A DNA stretch of 64,000 nt from Acidimicrobiales bacterium (GTDB taxonomy: Bacteria > Actinomycetota > Acidimicrobiia > Acidimicrobiales > JAUJNH01), in contig JAUJNH010000001.1 in the NCBI GenBank assembly GCA_030448245.1, positions 526,326-590,325 on the forward strand. The letters run 5' to 3'. How positions within the stretch are numbered: the first letter of the stretch is position 1; every line of letters starts with the position of its first letter. The notes beneath the pieces were generated by a model, which searched no databases, was not told where the DNA came from, and saw only the letters and a list, made by a program, of their open reading frames with translations. Positions 9,307 through 16,154 of this stretch are shown one piece after another. Both the position numbers and the translations under genes were made by a program.

Positions 9307-10527
9307 TCAGGTGACGGCGAGGGACCGCCGCCGCTCCTCGAGGAACCGCCGCTCGGCGTCGTTCCCGGCCAGCGCCAAGGCGGCCTTGTAGGCCTCGGCC
9401 GCCTCGCCGGGCCGGCCGAGGCGGCGGAGCAGGTCGGCCCGCGTGGCGTGCCACAGGTGGTAGCCGTGCAGCTCGAGCGGCTCGACCGCGGCCAGGGCGG
9501 CGGCGGGACCCTCGACCTCGGCCACGGCCACGGCCCGGTTGAGCGCCACCACCGGGGTGGGCCGGAGCGCCAGCAGCTGGTCGTACAGCTGGAGGATCTG
9601 CCGCCAGTCGGTCGCCGAAGCGGTCGGCGCGTCGCTGTGCACGGCGTTGACGGCGGCCTGCAGCTGGTAGGGACCGGGCTGGTTGCGGCGGATGCAGGCC
9701 GCGACCAGGGCCTGGCCCTCCGCCACCAGCGCCCGGTGCCAGCGCGAGCGGTCCTGGTCGGGGAGGAGGATGATCGATTCGTCGGCTGCCGTGCGTGCCG
9801 GGCGCCGGGCCTCGATCAGCAGGAGCAGCGCCAGCAGCCCGAAGACCTCGGGCTCGTCGGGCATCAGGTCGGCGAGGAGGCGGGCCAGGCGGATCGCCTC
9901 GGCGCACAGCTCGGACCGCACCAGCTCGCCGGTCGTCGCCGTGTAGCCCTCGTTGAAGATCAGGTACACCACCTCCAGCACCGGTCGGAGGCGGTCGGGC
10001 AGCTCGGCGTCGGACGGGACCCGGTAGGGGATCTTGGCATCGGTGATCTTGCGCTTCGCCCGCACCAGCCGCTGCGCCATCGTCGGCTCGGGCACCAGGA
10101 AGGCCCGGGCGATCTGACCGGTCTCGAGCCCGCCCAGCAGGCGCAGCGTGAGGGCCACCTGGGTGGCCGGGGCCAGCGCCGGGTGGCAGCAGGTGAAGAT
10201 CAGCCGGAGGCGGTCGTCGGGCACCGGTCCCACCTCTGCCGGCTCGTCGCCCACGTGGAGCAGGGCCGATTGGGCGTGGCGGTCGTCGCGGGACGCCTCG
10301 CGCCGCAGCCGGTCGATGGCGCGGTTGCGGGCTGTCGTGACGATCCACCCGCCGGGGTTCGGCGGCAGGCCGGCCGCAGGCCAGCGCTCGAGGGCCACCA
10401 CGAACGCGTCCTGGACCGCCTCCTCGGCGAGGCTGATGTCGCCGAGGTGGCGGACCAGGCAGGCCACGGCACGGCCGTGCTCCTGCCGGAAGACCTGCTC
10501 GACGGCGGCCGCGTCCGTCCCGCCCAC
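9307..10527 (-). CDS. ECF42-type RNA polymerase sigma factor
   Basis: A 406-residue extracytoplasmic-function sigma factor. The N-terminal 180 residues contain sigma region 2 ([23 protein letters not shown], then [15 protein letters not shown]) and region 4 ([20 protein letters not shown]). A long C-terminal helical extension (about residues 190-400, with [10 protein letters not shown]) is characteristic of the ECF42 group. The GTG at 10527 is chosen because it lies 5 bases past the stop of the upstream DGPF gene; the longer in-frame sequence is antisense-like. ECF42 genes are typically paired with DGPF/YCII-type genes and lack an anti-sigma factor, as seen here. The signal is unknown. Confidence 0.9.
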   Translation of the reverse strand: MGGTDAAAVEQVFRQEHGRAVACLVRHLGDISLAEEAVQDAFVVALERWPAAGLPPNPGGWIVTTARNRAIDRLRREASRDDRHAQSALLHVGDEPAEVGPVPDDRLRLIFTCCHPALAPATQVALTLRLLGGLETGQIARAFLVPEPTMAQRLVRAKRKITDAKIPYRVPSDAELPDRLRPVLEVVYLIFNEGYTATTGELVRSELCAEAIRLARLLADLMPDEPEVFGLLALLLLIEARRPARTAADESIILLPDQDRSRWHRALVAEGQALVAACIRRNQPGPYQLQAAVNAVHSDAPTASATDWRQILQLYDQLLALRPTPVVALNRAVAVAEVEGPAAALAAVEPLELHGYHLWHATRADLLRRLGRPGEAAEAYKAALALAGNDAERRFLEERRRSLAVT

Positions 10528-10532
10528 CGCCG

Positions 10533-10889
10533 CTAGTCGTCCGCCTCGTCCTGGAAGGGCCGCACCTCGACCGGCGCCCCGCAGGCCTCGGAGCCCTTGG
10601 CGGCCAGGGCCAGGGCGGCGTCGAGGTCGGGCGCCTTGACGACCCAGAAGCCGCCCAGCTGCTCCTTGGTCTCGGCGAAGGGGCCGTCGGTGGTCACGAC
10701 CTCGCCGTCGGTGACCCGCACCACGGTGGCGGTGTCGGCGGGGTGCAGCCCGCCGGCGAACACCCATGCGCCGGACGCCTGCAGATCGGCGTTGTAGGCG
10801 TCGACCTGCTTGTACATCTTCTCGATGACCTCGGGGGGCGGCATCGGCGCGCCCTCGACCATGTGCACGGCCAGCAGGTACTGCTTCAT
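10533..10889 (-). CDS. YCII-related DGPF-domain protein
   Basis: A 118-residue single-domain protein of the YCII/DGPF family with a ferredoxin-like alpha-beta fold. It carries the name-giving motif: [19 protein letters not shown] at about residues 65-83, followed by [16 protein letters not shown]. Genes of this family are the standard upstream partners of ECF42 sigma factors. Here the two are in the same orientation with 5 bases between them, so they form an operon. The biochemical role is not established; it may be an enzyme or a sensor feeding the sigma factor. The start codon is preceded by GGAGAC. Confidence 0.88.
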   Translation of the reverse strand: MKQYLLAVHMVEGAPMPPPEVIEKMYKQVDAYNADLQASGAWVFAGGLHPADTATVVRVTDGEVVTTDGPFAETKEQLGGFWVVKAPDLDAALALAAKGSEACGAPVEVRPFQDEADD

Positions 10890-10966
10890 CGGAGTCTCCT
10901 CTCAGCGGCTCGGCACCGTACCGAGCCCTCACCCTTTCCACGAACGGCAAGCCCCAGGATCGACAC

Positions 10967-10994
10967 GGATCCCGAGATTTCTCAGAAGGGATCC
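10967..10994. terminator. Inverted repeat, possible terminator or operator
   Basis: GGATCCC and GGGATCC (7 bp) enclose GAGATTTCTCAGAA, which itself contains a GAGA/TCTC pairing. The repeat lies between the stop of the tRNA-binding-domain gene (11002) and the start of the DGPF/sigma operon (10889). It could end the upstream transcript or be an operator for the operon. No T-run follows, so the terminator reading is weak. Confidence 0.35.
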
Positions 10995-11001
10995 CCAGCG
11001 G

Positions 11002-11394
11002 TCAGGCGATGGGCGCCCCGGGCTGCACGTCGCCGGGAAGCCCGAGGAGGCGGACGGTGCCGTCGGCCTCCAGTGCCCCGAGGACGAGGAACTCGCTGAC
11101 GAAGCCGGCGATGCGCTTGCGCCCCAGGTTGCAGGCGCCCACCACCAGCCGGCCCCGCAGCTCCTCGGCCGTGTAGTTCGTCACCTGGGCGCTGGTCCGC
11201 AGCGTCCCCAGCACCGGCCCGAAGTCGACCGTCAGCTTCCAGGACGGCTTGCGGGCCTCAGGGAAGGGCTCGACCTGGACGACCCGCCCGGCCCGAAGGT
11301 CGAGGGCGGCGAAGCCCTCAGCACCCACGTCAGGCTTGCGGGGGAGCCGGCCCACGTCGTAGGGCCGCCCGTCGGGGTCGATCTCGTGGCGCAT
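11002..11394 (-). CDS. tRNA-binding (EMAP-II/CsaA-like) domain protein
   Basis: A 130-residue stand-alone OB-fold protein related to CsaA/YgjH and to the C-terminal tRNA-binding domain of methionyl- and phenylalanyl-tRNA synthetases. Visible motifs are FAALDLRAGRVVQVEPFPEA, then KPSWKLTVDFG, and LVVGACNLGRKRIAGFVSEFLVLG, the strand order of this domain. CsaA has chaperone-like and tRNA-binding activity in other bacteria; the role here is not shown. The ATG at 11394 is chosen because the upstream in-frame sequence is the spacer from the next gene. It may be co-transcribed with the membrane protein and gcvT genes upstream. Confidence 0.85.
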   Translation of the reverse strand: MRHEIDPDGRPYDVGRLPRKPDVGAEGFAALDLRAGRVVQVEPFPEARKPSWKLTVDFGPVLGTLRTSAQVTNYTAEELRGRLVVGACNLGRKRIAGFVSEFLVLGALEADGTVRLLGLPGDVQPGAPIA

Positions 11395-11423
11395 GGCTCC
11401 AGCCTGACCGGTGCCGCCCGCCG

Positions 11424-12032
11424 TCAGAGCAGCAGGGCGAGCACGGCCCACACCAGGGCGACCGGGAGCAGGAGCGGACTGACCAAGCCGGCGACCGTCA
11501 TGGCCACGGTGCGGGGCCACAGGGCCAGGGCCCTGAGGTCGTCGGCCCCCTCGACGTCGGGGCCCACCGCCCGCCACAGCGAGCGGCCGGCGCCGACGGC
11601 CGAGCGGGCCACGCCTCCGGCCCGCCGGGCCTTGGCTGCCCCGCCCAGGGCCGACATGTGGTCCAGCCAGTCCCGCCCGGCCTGTCCGGACGCCTTGACC
11701 GCGGTGAGGACCCGCCTGGGGTCGCCGAGCAACCCGGCGCCCCGCACCGCCCGCCTCCCGACCCGCCAGCCGGCCAGCGGGGCCAGGCCGAGCAGGCCGA
11801 AGAGCAGCCCCGGGGGACCAAAGGCGCGGAGGGCGAGCAGGACGAGGAGGGCGGCGCCGGCGGCGCCGGCGACCGACGCCACCACGACGATGCGACCCAG
11901 CCCACCCAGGGCCTTCGAGGCGGCGGTGAGCACGGGCTGGGCCCTGGTCAGCCCCCGGTCGAGGCCGCCGCCGGCCCGGGCGGCCGCCGCCTGCGCCTTG
12001 GCGACGGCTGCGCTCCTGCCATCGTCGGCCAT
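11424..12032 (-). CDS. Hypothetical membrane protein
   Basis: A 202-residue protein not matched to a named family by eye. It starts with a short Ala-rich hydrophilic region. A strong hydrophobic pair follows at about residues 47-90 (IVVVASVAGAAGAALLVLLAL, then a Leu/Gly-rich segment). After a basic central region comes a C-terminal hydrophobic stretch of about 30 residues ending in ALLL. It is therefore likely an integral membrane protein with about three helices and an exposed basic loop. The start at 12032 lies 4 bases downstream of the gcvT stop, so it sits at the end of the gcvT transcript. Confidence 0.62.
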   Translation of the reverse strand: MADDGRSAAVAKAQAAAARAGGGLDRGLTRAQPVLTAASKALGGLGRIVVVASVAGAAGAALLVLLALRAFGPPGLLFGLLGLAPLAGWRVGRRAVRGAGLLGDPRRVLTAVKASGQAGRDWLDHMSALGGAAKARRAGGVARSAVGAGRSLWRAVGPDVEGADDLRALALWPRTVAMTVAGLVSPLLLPVALVWAVLALLL

Positions 12033-12036
12033 GCCC

Positions 12037-13080
12037 TCATCCCTTCCCCACGAAGGGCAGTGCCACCACCCGAGCGGGGAGATCGGCGCCACGGGCTACC
12101 ACCTTGGCCGGTGCGCCCACCGGCACGGTGGCGGGCAGGAAGGCGAGGGCGATGCCGTGGCCCAGGACCGGGCTGAAGTTGCCGCTGGTGAGCGGAGCGG
12201 CCACGTGACCACCGACCAGGACCTCCTGGCCCGAGCGGGGCGGGCGGCGGCCCTCGGTGGCGATGCCGCGGAGCAGCCGGGCCGGGCCCGCCGCCCGCTC
12301 GGCCTCGAGGGCGGCCTTTCCCGGGAAGGCCGGCTTGGCCCACCCCACGACCCACGGCAGGCCCGCTTGGAGCGGCGTGATGCCGGGGCCCAGCTCGTGG
12401 CCGTGCAGCGGAAGGCCGGCCTCGAGCCGGAGCGTGTCGCGGGCGCCGAGGCCGGCGGGCAGCACCCCGGCGGCGACCACGGCCTCCCACAGCGCCGCCG
12501 CCGCAGCCGTGGGCACCGCCACCTCCACCCCGTCCTCGCCGGTGTAGCCGGTGCCGGCCACCGCCAGGGCCACGCCCTGCCACCCGACCCGGGCCACCCG
12601 GAAGCGGCCGACGGCGGCGGCCTCCGGGCTGACCGATGCCAGGCGGCGCCGGGCCTCGGGCCCCTGGACGGCGAGGACGGCCCGTTCGGCGGTGGTGTCG
12701 ACGCCTCCCACCGCCTCCAGCACCCTGGCCGTGTTCGACGCGTTGGGCATCACGTCGAACACCTCCTCGGCCAGCCACCAGACGATGAGGTCGTCCAGGA
12801 CCGACCCGTCCTCGTCGCACAGGTGGGTGTACTGGGCTCGGCCCGGGCCCACCTTGGCCAGGTCGTTGGTCAGCGCCCCCTGCAGCCGGTCGAACGACCC
12901 GGGGCCCTCGACCCGGACGGTGCCGAGGTGGCTGACGTCGAAGACGACGGCCGAGCGGCGGCAGGCCACGTGCTCGGCGATGGTGCCGGTGGGATAGCTG
13001 AGAGGCATCTCCCAGCCCCCGAAGGGCGTCATCCTGGCGCCCAGGGCGAGGTGGGCGGCGGCGAGGGGAGGCCTCCTCAC
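12037..13080 (-). CDS. gcvT: Aminomethyltransferase (glycine cleavage T-protein)
   Basis: Transfers the methylene group from aminomethyl-lipoyl H-protein to tetrahydrofolate and releases ammonia. The protein has 347 residues, slightly shorter than E. coli GcvT. The N-terminal GcvT fold shows MTPFGGWEMPLSYPTGTIAEH and VFDVSHLGTVRVEGPG, where the Asp contacts folate. GTGYTGEDGVEVAVP and LGARDTLRLEAGLPLHGHEL are further family motifs, and the C-terminal barrel ends near residue 345. The ATGA overlap with the MerR gene upstream implies translational coupling. It belongs to the same minus-strand cluster as gcvH; gcvP is on the opposite strand. Confidence 0.94.
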   Translation of the reverse strand: MRRPPLAAAHLALGARMTPFGGWEMPLSYPTGTIAEHVACRRSAVVFDVSHLGTVRVEGPGSFDRLQGALTNDLAKVGPGRAQYTHLCDEDGSVLDDLIVWWLAEEVFDVMPNASNTARVLEAVGGVDTTAERAVLAVQGPEARRRLASVSPEAAAVGRFRVARVGWQGVALAVAGTGYTGEDGVEVAVPTAAAAALWEAVVAAGVLPAGLGARDTLRLEAGLPLHGHELGPGITPLQAGLPWVVGWAKPAFPGKAALEAERAAGPARLLRGIATEGRRPPRSGQEVLVGGHVAAPLTSGNFSPVLGHGIALAFLPATVPVGAPAKVVARGADLPARVVALPFVGKG

Positions 13081-13565
13081 CGCCCGGTGGCGGCGGCGGC
13101 GACATCGGTGCCGCCGTCGTCGGCCCCGGGGCCCAGTGACGCGATGGCCGCGTCGACCTCCTCCTTCACGCCGGCCAGCTCGAGCACGAGGGCCAGCACC
13201 CCCTGGCCGCCCCGGAGCAGGTCGACGAGCTCCTCGCCGTTGCGGGCCAGGGCCACCGAGTCGCCGGCGATCACCAGGTTGGCGCTGGCCACGTTCTCCC
13301 CCTCGACCCGGAGGCGGTCGATGACCTTGCGGACCGCCTGCAGGGCCTGTCCGCCGTCCAAAAGCTTCTTGATCACCTTCAGCTGGACCACGTCGTCGTA
13401 GCTGTAGCGGCGGCGGGACCCCGAACCCTTCGCGTCGCAGAGGCTGGGGCGCAGCAGGTCGGTGCGGGCCCAGTGGTCGAGCTGCCGGTAGGTGATGCCG
13501 ACGATGGCCAGCACCTGCTTGCCCCCGAAGCCCTCGGGCCCGAGGAGGTGGGTGGGCTCGGTCAT
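13077..13565 (-). CDS. MerR-family regulator (Rv1830-like)
   Basis: A 162-residue MerR-type regulator. The winged helix is at residues 10-75: GITYRQLDHWARTDLLRPS is the recognition part and RRRYSYDDVVQLKVIKKLLDGG the wing and linker. There is no Cys-rich metal site, and the C-terminal 80 residues form a predicted helical dimerization/effector region. In mycobacteria the equivalent gene (Rv1830) lies in the same order behind the DUF151 gene. The ATG at 13565 is preceded by the region 13575-13620, which is free of genes. It overlaps gcvT by four bases, so it is a candidate regulator of gcv genes or of cell growth; the target is unknown. Confidence 0.86.
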   Translation of the reverse strand: MTEPTHLLGPEGFGGKQVLAIVGITYRQLDHWARTDLLRPSLCDAKGSGSRRRYSYDDVVQLKVIKKLLDGGQALQAVRKVIDRLRVEGENVASANLVIAGDSVALARNGEELVDLLRGGQGVLALVLELAGVKEEVDAAIASLGPGADDGGTDVAAAATGR

Positions 13566-13674
13566 GGGGAAGTGCCTCGCTGGGTGCGACGACAGGCGCG
13601 TAGTTACGCCGGTGGGGTTTTGCAGGCTAGGCCGGTCCCGCCGCCGGGTCAACGCCCGTGGCGGCGGCCGGGCC

Positions 13675-14187
13675 TCAGCCGAAGTCCTCGGGCCGGATGT
13701 GCTCCAGCCACTCCTTCAGCTCGTCCACCATCGCCTCGGCCTGCGGCTCGCCGTCGGTCGTCACCTGGACGGCGTCCTCGTCGGGGTCGTAGCGGACGCC
13801 CTCGCTGGCCAGGAGGTCGTCGTCGCAGACGATCTGGCAGCCGGCCCGGAGGGCCAGGTTGATGGCGTCCGAGGGCCGGGCCGAGACCACCTTGCGGGCG
13901 CCGGCGGCGATGAGGTGCAGCTCGGCGTAGTAGGTGCCGTCGCGCAGGTCGGTGATGGCCACCCGCTCGAGGCGCACCCCCACGTCGTCGAGCACGGTCG
14001 TGAACAGGTCGTAGGTGAGCGGTCGGGGCGACGCCTGGCCCTGGAGCACCTGGAGCATGCTCGTCGCCTCGGGCATGCCGACGAAGATGGGCAGGGTCCG
14101 CTGCTCCCCGCCGACCTCTTGGAGGAGCACCACGGGCGTGTTGGTCGGCAGCTCGACCTTGACCCCGGTGAGGCGCATCTCGACCAT
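13675..14187 (-). CDS. Bifunctional nuclease family (DUF151) protein
   Basis: A 170-residue protein of the BFN/DUF151 family. Signature segments are LPIFVGMPEATSMLQVLQGQ (about residues 32-51), RPLTYDLFTTVLDDVGV and the conserved SARPSDAINLALRAGCQI. A UVR-like short C-terminal part with an acidic tail follows. Some plant members have RNase and DNase activity; the bacterial role is unproven. It is the counterpart of mycobacterial Rv1829, lying between two MerR genes in the same conserved order. It is separated from both neighbours by short gaps on one strand, so it is likely part of the gcvH-to-gcvT transcript. Confidence 0.9.
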   Translation of the reverse strand: MVEMRLTGVKVELPTNTPVVLLQEVGGEQRTLPIFVGMPEATSMLQVLQGQASPRPLTYDLFTTVLDDVGVRLERVAITDLRDGTYYAELHLIAAGARKVVSARPSDAINLALRAGCQIVCDDDLLASEGVRYDPDEDAVQVTTDGEPQAEAMVDELKEWLEHIRPEDFG

Positions 14188-14227
14188 GGCACAAAGGTAG
14201 ACGCCGCCGCCGCCCTCGTTCAGCCGT

Positions 14228-15202
14228 TCAGGTCAGGTGCTTCATCGCCCCGTCGACCAGGGCGGCGTGCAGGCGGGCCCCGAGCCCAGCCAGCTCGTTG
14301 ACGGTCTCGCCGGCCTGGCGCCGGGCCTTGTTGCTGCGCTGGGACCGCAGGGGGGTGACGACCTGCTCGTAGAAGTCGGCCTCGCGATCGGCTGCCGTCT
14401 TCCACATGCGCAGGTGGCGGGCCTCGACCCCGAAGCGGGCGAAGTCGGCGGCCAGCCTGGCCACCTCGAGGGCGGCGGCGTCGTAGTACCGGCCGCCGGG
14501 CCCGGGCTGGCCCTTGATCAGGCCGTACCGCTCGAGCTCGGCCACGGCCGGCGCCGGCAGGCCGGCGGCCGCCCCCAGCTCGTCGGCCGTGAGCTCCACC
14601 TCCTCGTCGAGCCCGGGGTCGAGATCGTCCGAGCGACCCGCCGGGGCCGACGGGGCCAGCGACCGGGCGGGCTCGGCGGGCTCGGGGGGTGGCCGGACGG
14701 CCCGGGGCGGCTCGGGGGCGGTGAGGAAGGCCGCCGGGCTGGCCCGGGTGGACCGGCGCAGGCTCTCGGGGAACGGCGGAGCGGGGCGGCGCCCCTCGCC
14801 GACCGAGCCGGCCTGCGAGGCCGCCGCGAGGGCGCGATCGGGCCCCGTCGGCGTGGCCCCCGTGCCGTTGGACCCGCCGCCCTCGTCGGGGCGGTCCGGC
14901 ACGGCCGTCAGCACCGGCGGCTCCGGGTCCTCCTCGAGGCCGCCCTCGTCGCCGGTGGGCGCCTCGGACAGCTTGCCCTTGATGACCCGCAGCGGGAGGT
15001 AGTGCTCCTTCTGCTGGCGCAGGATCCAGCGCAGGCGCTCGACGTCGGGCTCGTAGAACTTCCGGTAGCCGGAGGGCGTGCGCTCCGGGTCGATCAGGCC
15101 CTGGCTCTCCAGGAAGCGGATCTTGGAGATCGTGATGTCGGCGAACTCGTCCTTCAGCAGGGCGAGCACCTCACCGATCGACAGGTAGGCGCGCTCGGGC
15201 AT
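14228..15202 (-). CDS. ftsR: MerR-family regulator FtsR-like (Rv1828-like)
   Basis: A 324-residue MerR-type regulator. The N-terminal winged helix covers residues 5-75: YLSIGEVLALLKDEFADITIS, then the HTH FLESQGLIDPERTPSGYRKF. A long Pro/Ala/Gly-rich linker (about 90-190) leads to a C-terminal helical effector domain (195-320) with AELERYGLI and RHLRMWKTAADREADFYEQV. The corynebacterial ortholog, FtsR, controls ftsZ and cell growth. Here it lies between the FHA protein and DUF151 in the mycobacterial order (Rv1827-Rv1828-Rv1829). The linker is longer than in mycobacteria. Symbol given by family and synteny. Confidence 0.85.
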   Translation of the reverse strand: MPERAYLSIGEVLALLKDEFADITISKIRFLESQGLIDPERTPSGYRKFYEPDVERLRWILRQQKEHYLPLRVIKGKLSEAPTGDEGGLEEDPEPPVLTAVPDRPDEGGGSNGTGATPTGPDRALAAASQAGSVGEGRRPAPPFPESLRRSTRASPAAFLTAPEPPRAVRPPPEPAEPARSLAPSAPAGRSDDLDPGLDEEVELTADELGAAAGLPAPAVAELERYGLIKGQPGPGGRYYDAAALEVARLAADFARFGVEARHLRMWKTAADREADFYEQVVTPLRSQRSNKARRQAGETVNELAGLGARLHAALVDGAMKHLT

Positions 15203-15215
15203 CGACGACGGCGGC

Positions 15216-15692
15216 CTAGCTGGCCGGCCCGCTGAGGTAGACCAGGCGGAACTTGCCGATCTGCACCTCGTCGCCGTTGGACAGCGGGGCCGACTCGATC
15301 CGCTCGCGGTTGAGGTAGGTGCCGTTCAGCGAGCCCACGTCGCGCACCTCGTAGGACGAGCCGGCGGGCACGAAGCTGGCGTGGCGGCGGGAGACCGTGA
15401 CGTCGTCGAGGAAGATGTCGCTGTCGGGCGAGCGGCCGGCGGTGACGGCGGTGCCCTCGAGGACGTAGCGGGAGCCGGCGTTGGGACCACGCTTCACGAC
15501 CAGCACGCCCTGCCCGGCGGGCACCTCGCTGCTGGTGACCGCGGCCGCCTCCTCCTCGATGGTCTCGGTGTTGGTGACCGGGATCAGCTTGGTGTCCTCG
15601 GTGGTGGCTCGCGGGGCGTCGAGGGATCGGCCGCATGCGGCGCAGAACCGGGAGCCCGGAGGGTTCGAGTTGCCGCACTGGTTGCAGACCAT
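15216..15692 (-). CDS. Zinc-ribbon FHA-domain protein, GarA/OdhI-like
   Basis: A 158-residue protein. Residues 3-20 form a zinc ribbon (CNQCG and CAACG, two CxxC knuckles). An acidic Thr-containing linker (TNTETIEEE at about 40-48) follows, then a forkhead-associated domain at 65-150 with GRSPDSDIFLDDVTVSRRHA and DVGSLNGTYLNRERI, the phosphothreonine-binding loops. In mycobacteria and corynebacteria the ortholog GarA/OdhI, when unphosphorylated, inhibits 2-oxoglutarate dehydrogenase and activates glutamate synthase; PknB/PknG phosphorylate an ETT motif. Here the motif is ETIEE, so only one Thr is left. The zinc ribbon is an addition relative to GarA. Between gcvH and the MerR gene as in Rv1826-1828. 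Confidence 0.88.
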   Translation of the reverse strand: MVCNQCGNSNPPGSRFCAACGRSLDAPRATTEDTKLIPVTNTETIEEEAAAVTSSEVPAGQGVLVVKRGPNAGSRYVLEGTAVTAGRSPDSDIFLDDVTVSRRHASFVPAGSSYEVRDVGSLNGTYLNRERIESAPLSNGDEVQIGKFRLVYLSGPAS

Positions 15693-15739
15693 GGCGAGGG
15701 AAGGCTACCCAGGCCGGCGGAGCGGATTCATGTTCTCGG

Positions 15740-16120
15740 CTACTCGGTGAGGGAGCGGTAGGCGGCGGAGTCGAGCAGCTCCGCGTACGCACCGTCGTCG
15801 ACCGGTTCGATCGTGCAGATCCAGCCCTCGCCGTACGGGTCCTCGTTCAGCAGCTGCGGCGACTCGACGAGGTCGCCGTTCACCTCGACGACGGCCCCGG
15901 CCAGGGGGGCGTAGACGTCGCTCACCGACTTCGTCGACTCCACCTCGGAGAAGGTGTCGTTGGCCGCGTACGAGGTGCCCACCTCGGGCAGCTGCACGAA
16001 CACCACGTCGCCCAGCGCGTCCTGCGCGTAGTCGGTGATGCCGATGCGGATCCGGCCATCCTCCTCGAGCCGGGCCCATTCGTGGTCGGACGTGTAGCGG
16101 AGCTCCTCGGGCACGTTCAC
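15740..16120 (-). CDS. gcvH: Glycine cleavage system H-protein
   Basis: Lipoyl carrier of the glycine cleavage complex, 126 residues, full length. The hybrid/lipoyl domain runs from DHEWARLEEDGRIRIGITDYAQ to the C-terminus. The lipoylated lysine lies in EVESTKSVSDVYAP at about residue 64, and the Gly-rich EDPYGEGWICTIEP follows. It shuttles the aminomethyl group from GcvP to GcvT and is then reoxidised by the lipoamide dehydrogenase, which is not in this window. The gene heads the minus-strand cluster gcvH-FHA-MerR-DUF151-MerR-gcvT. Confidence 0.96.
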   Translation of the reverse strand: MNVPEELRYTSDHEWARLEEDGRIRIGITDYAQDALGDVVFVQLPEVGTSYAANDTFSEVESTKSVSDVYAPLAGAVVEVNGDLVESPQLLNEDPYGEGWICTIEPVDDGAYAELLDSAAYRSLTE

Positions 16121-16154
16121 GGCGCCAGAACCTAAACGACCGCCACCGGGCCGC

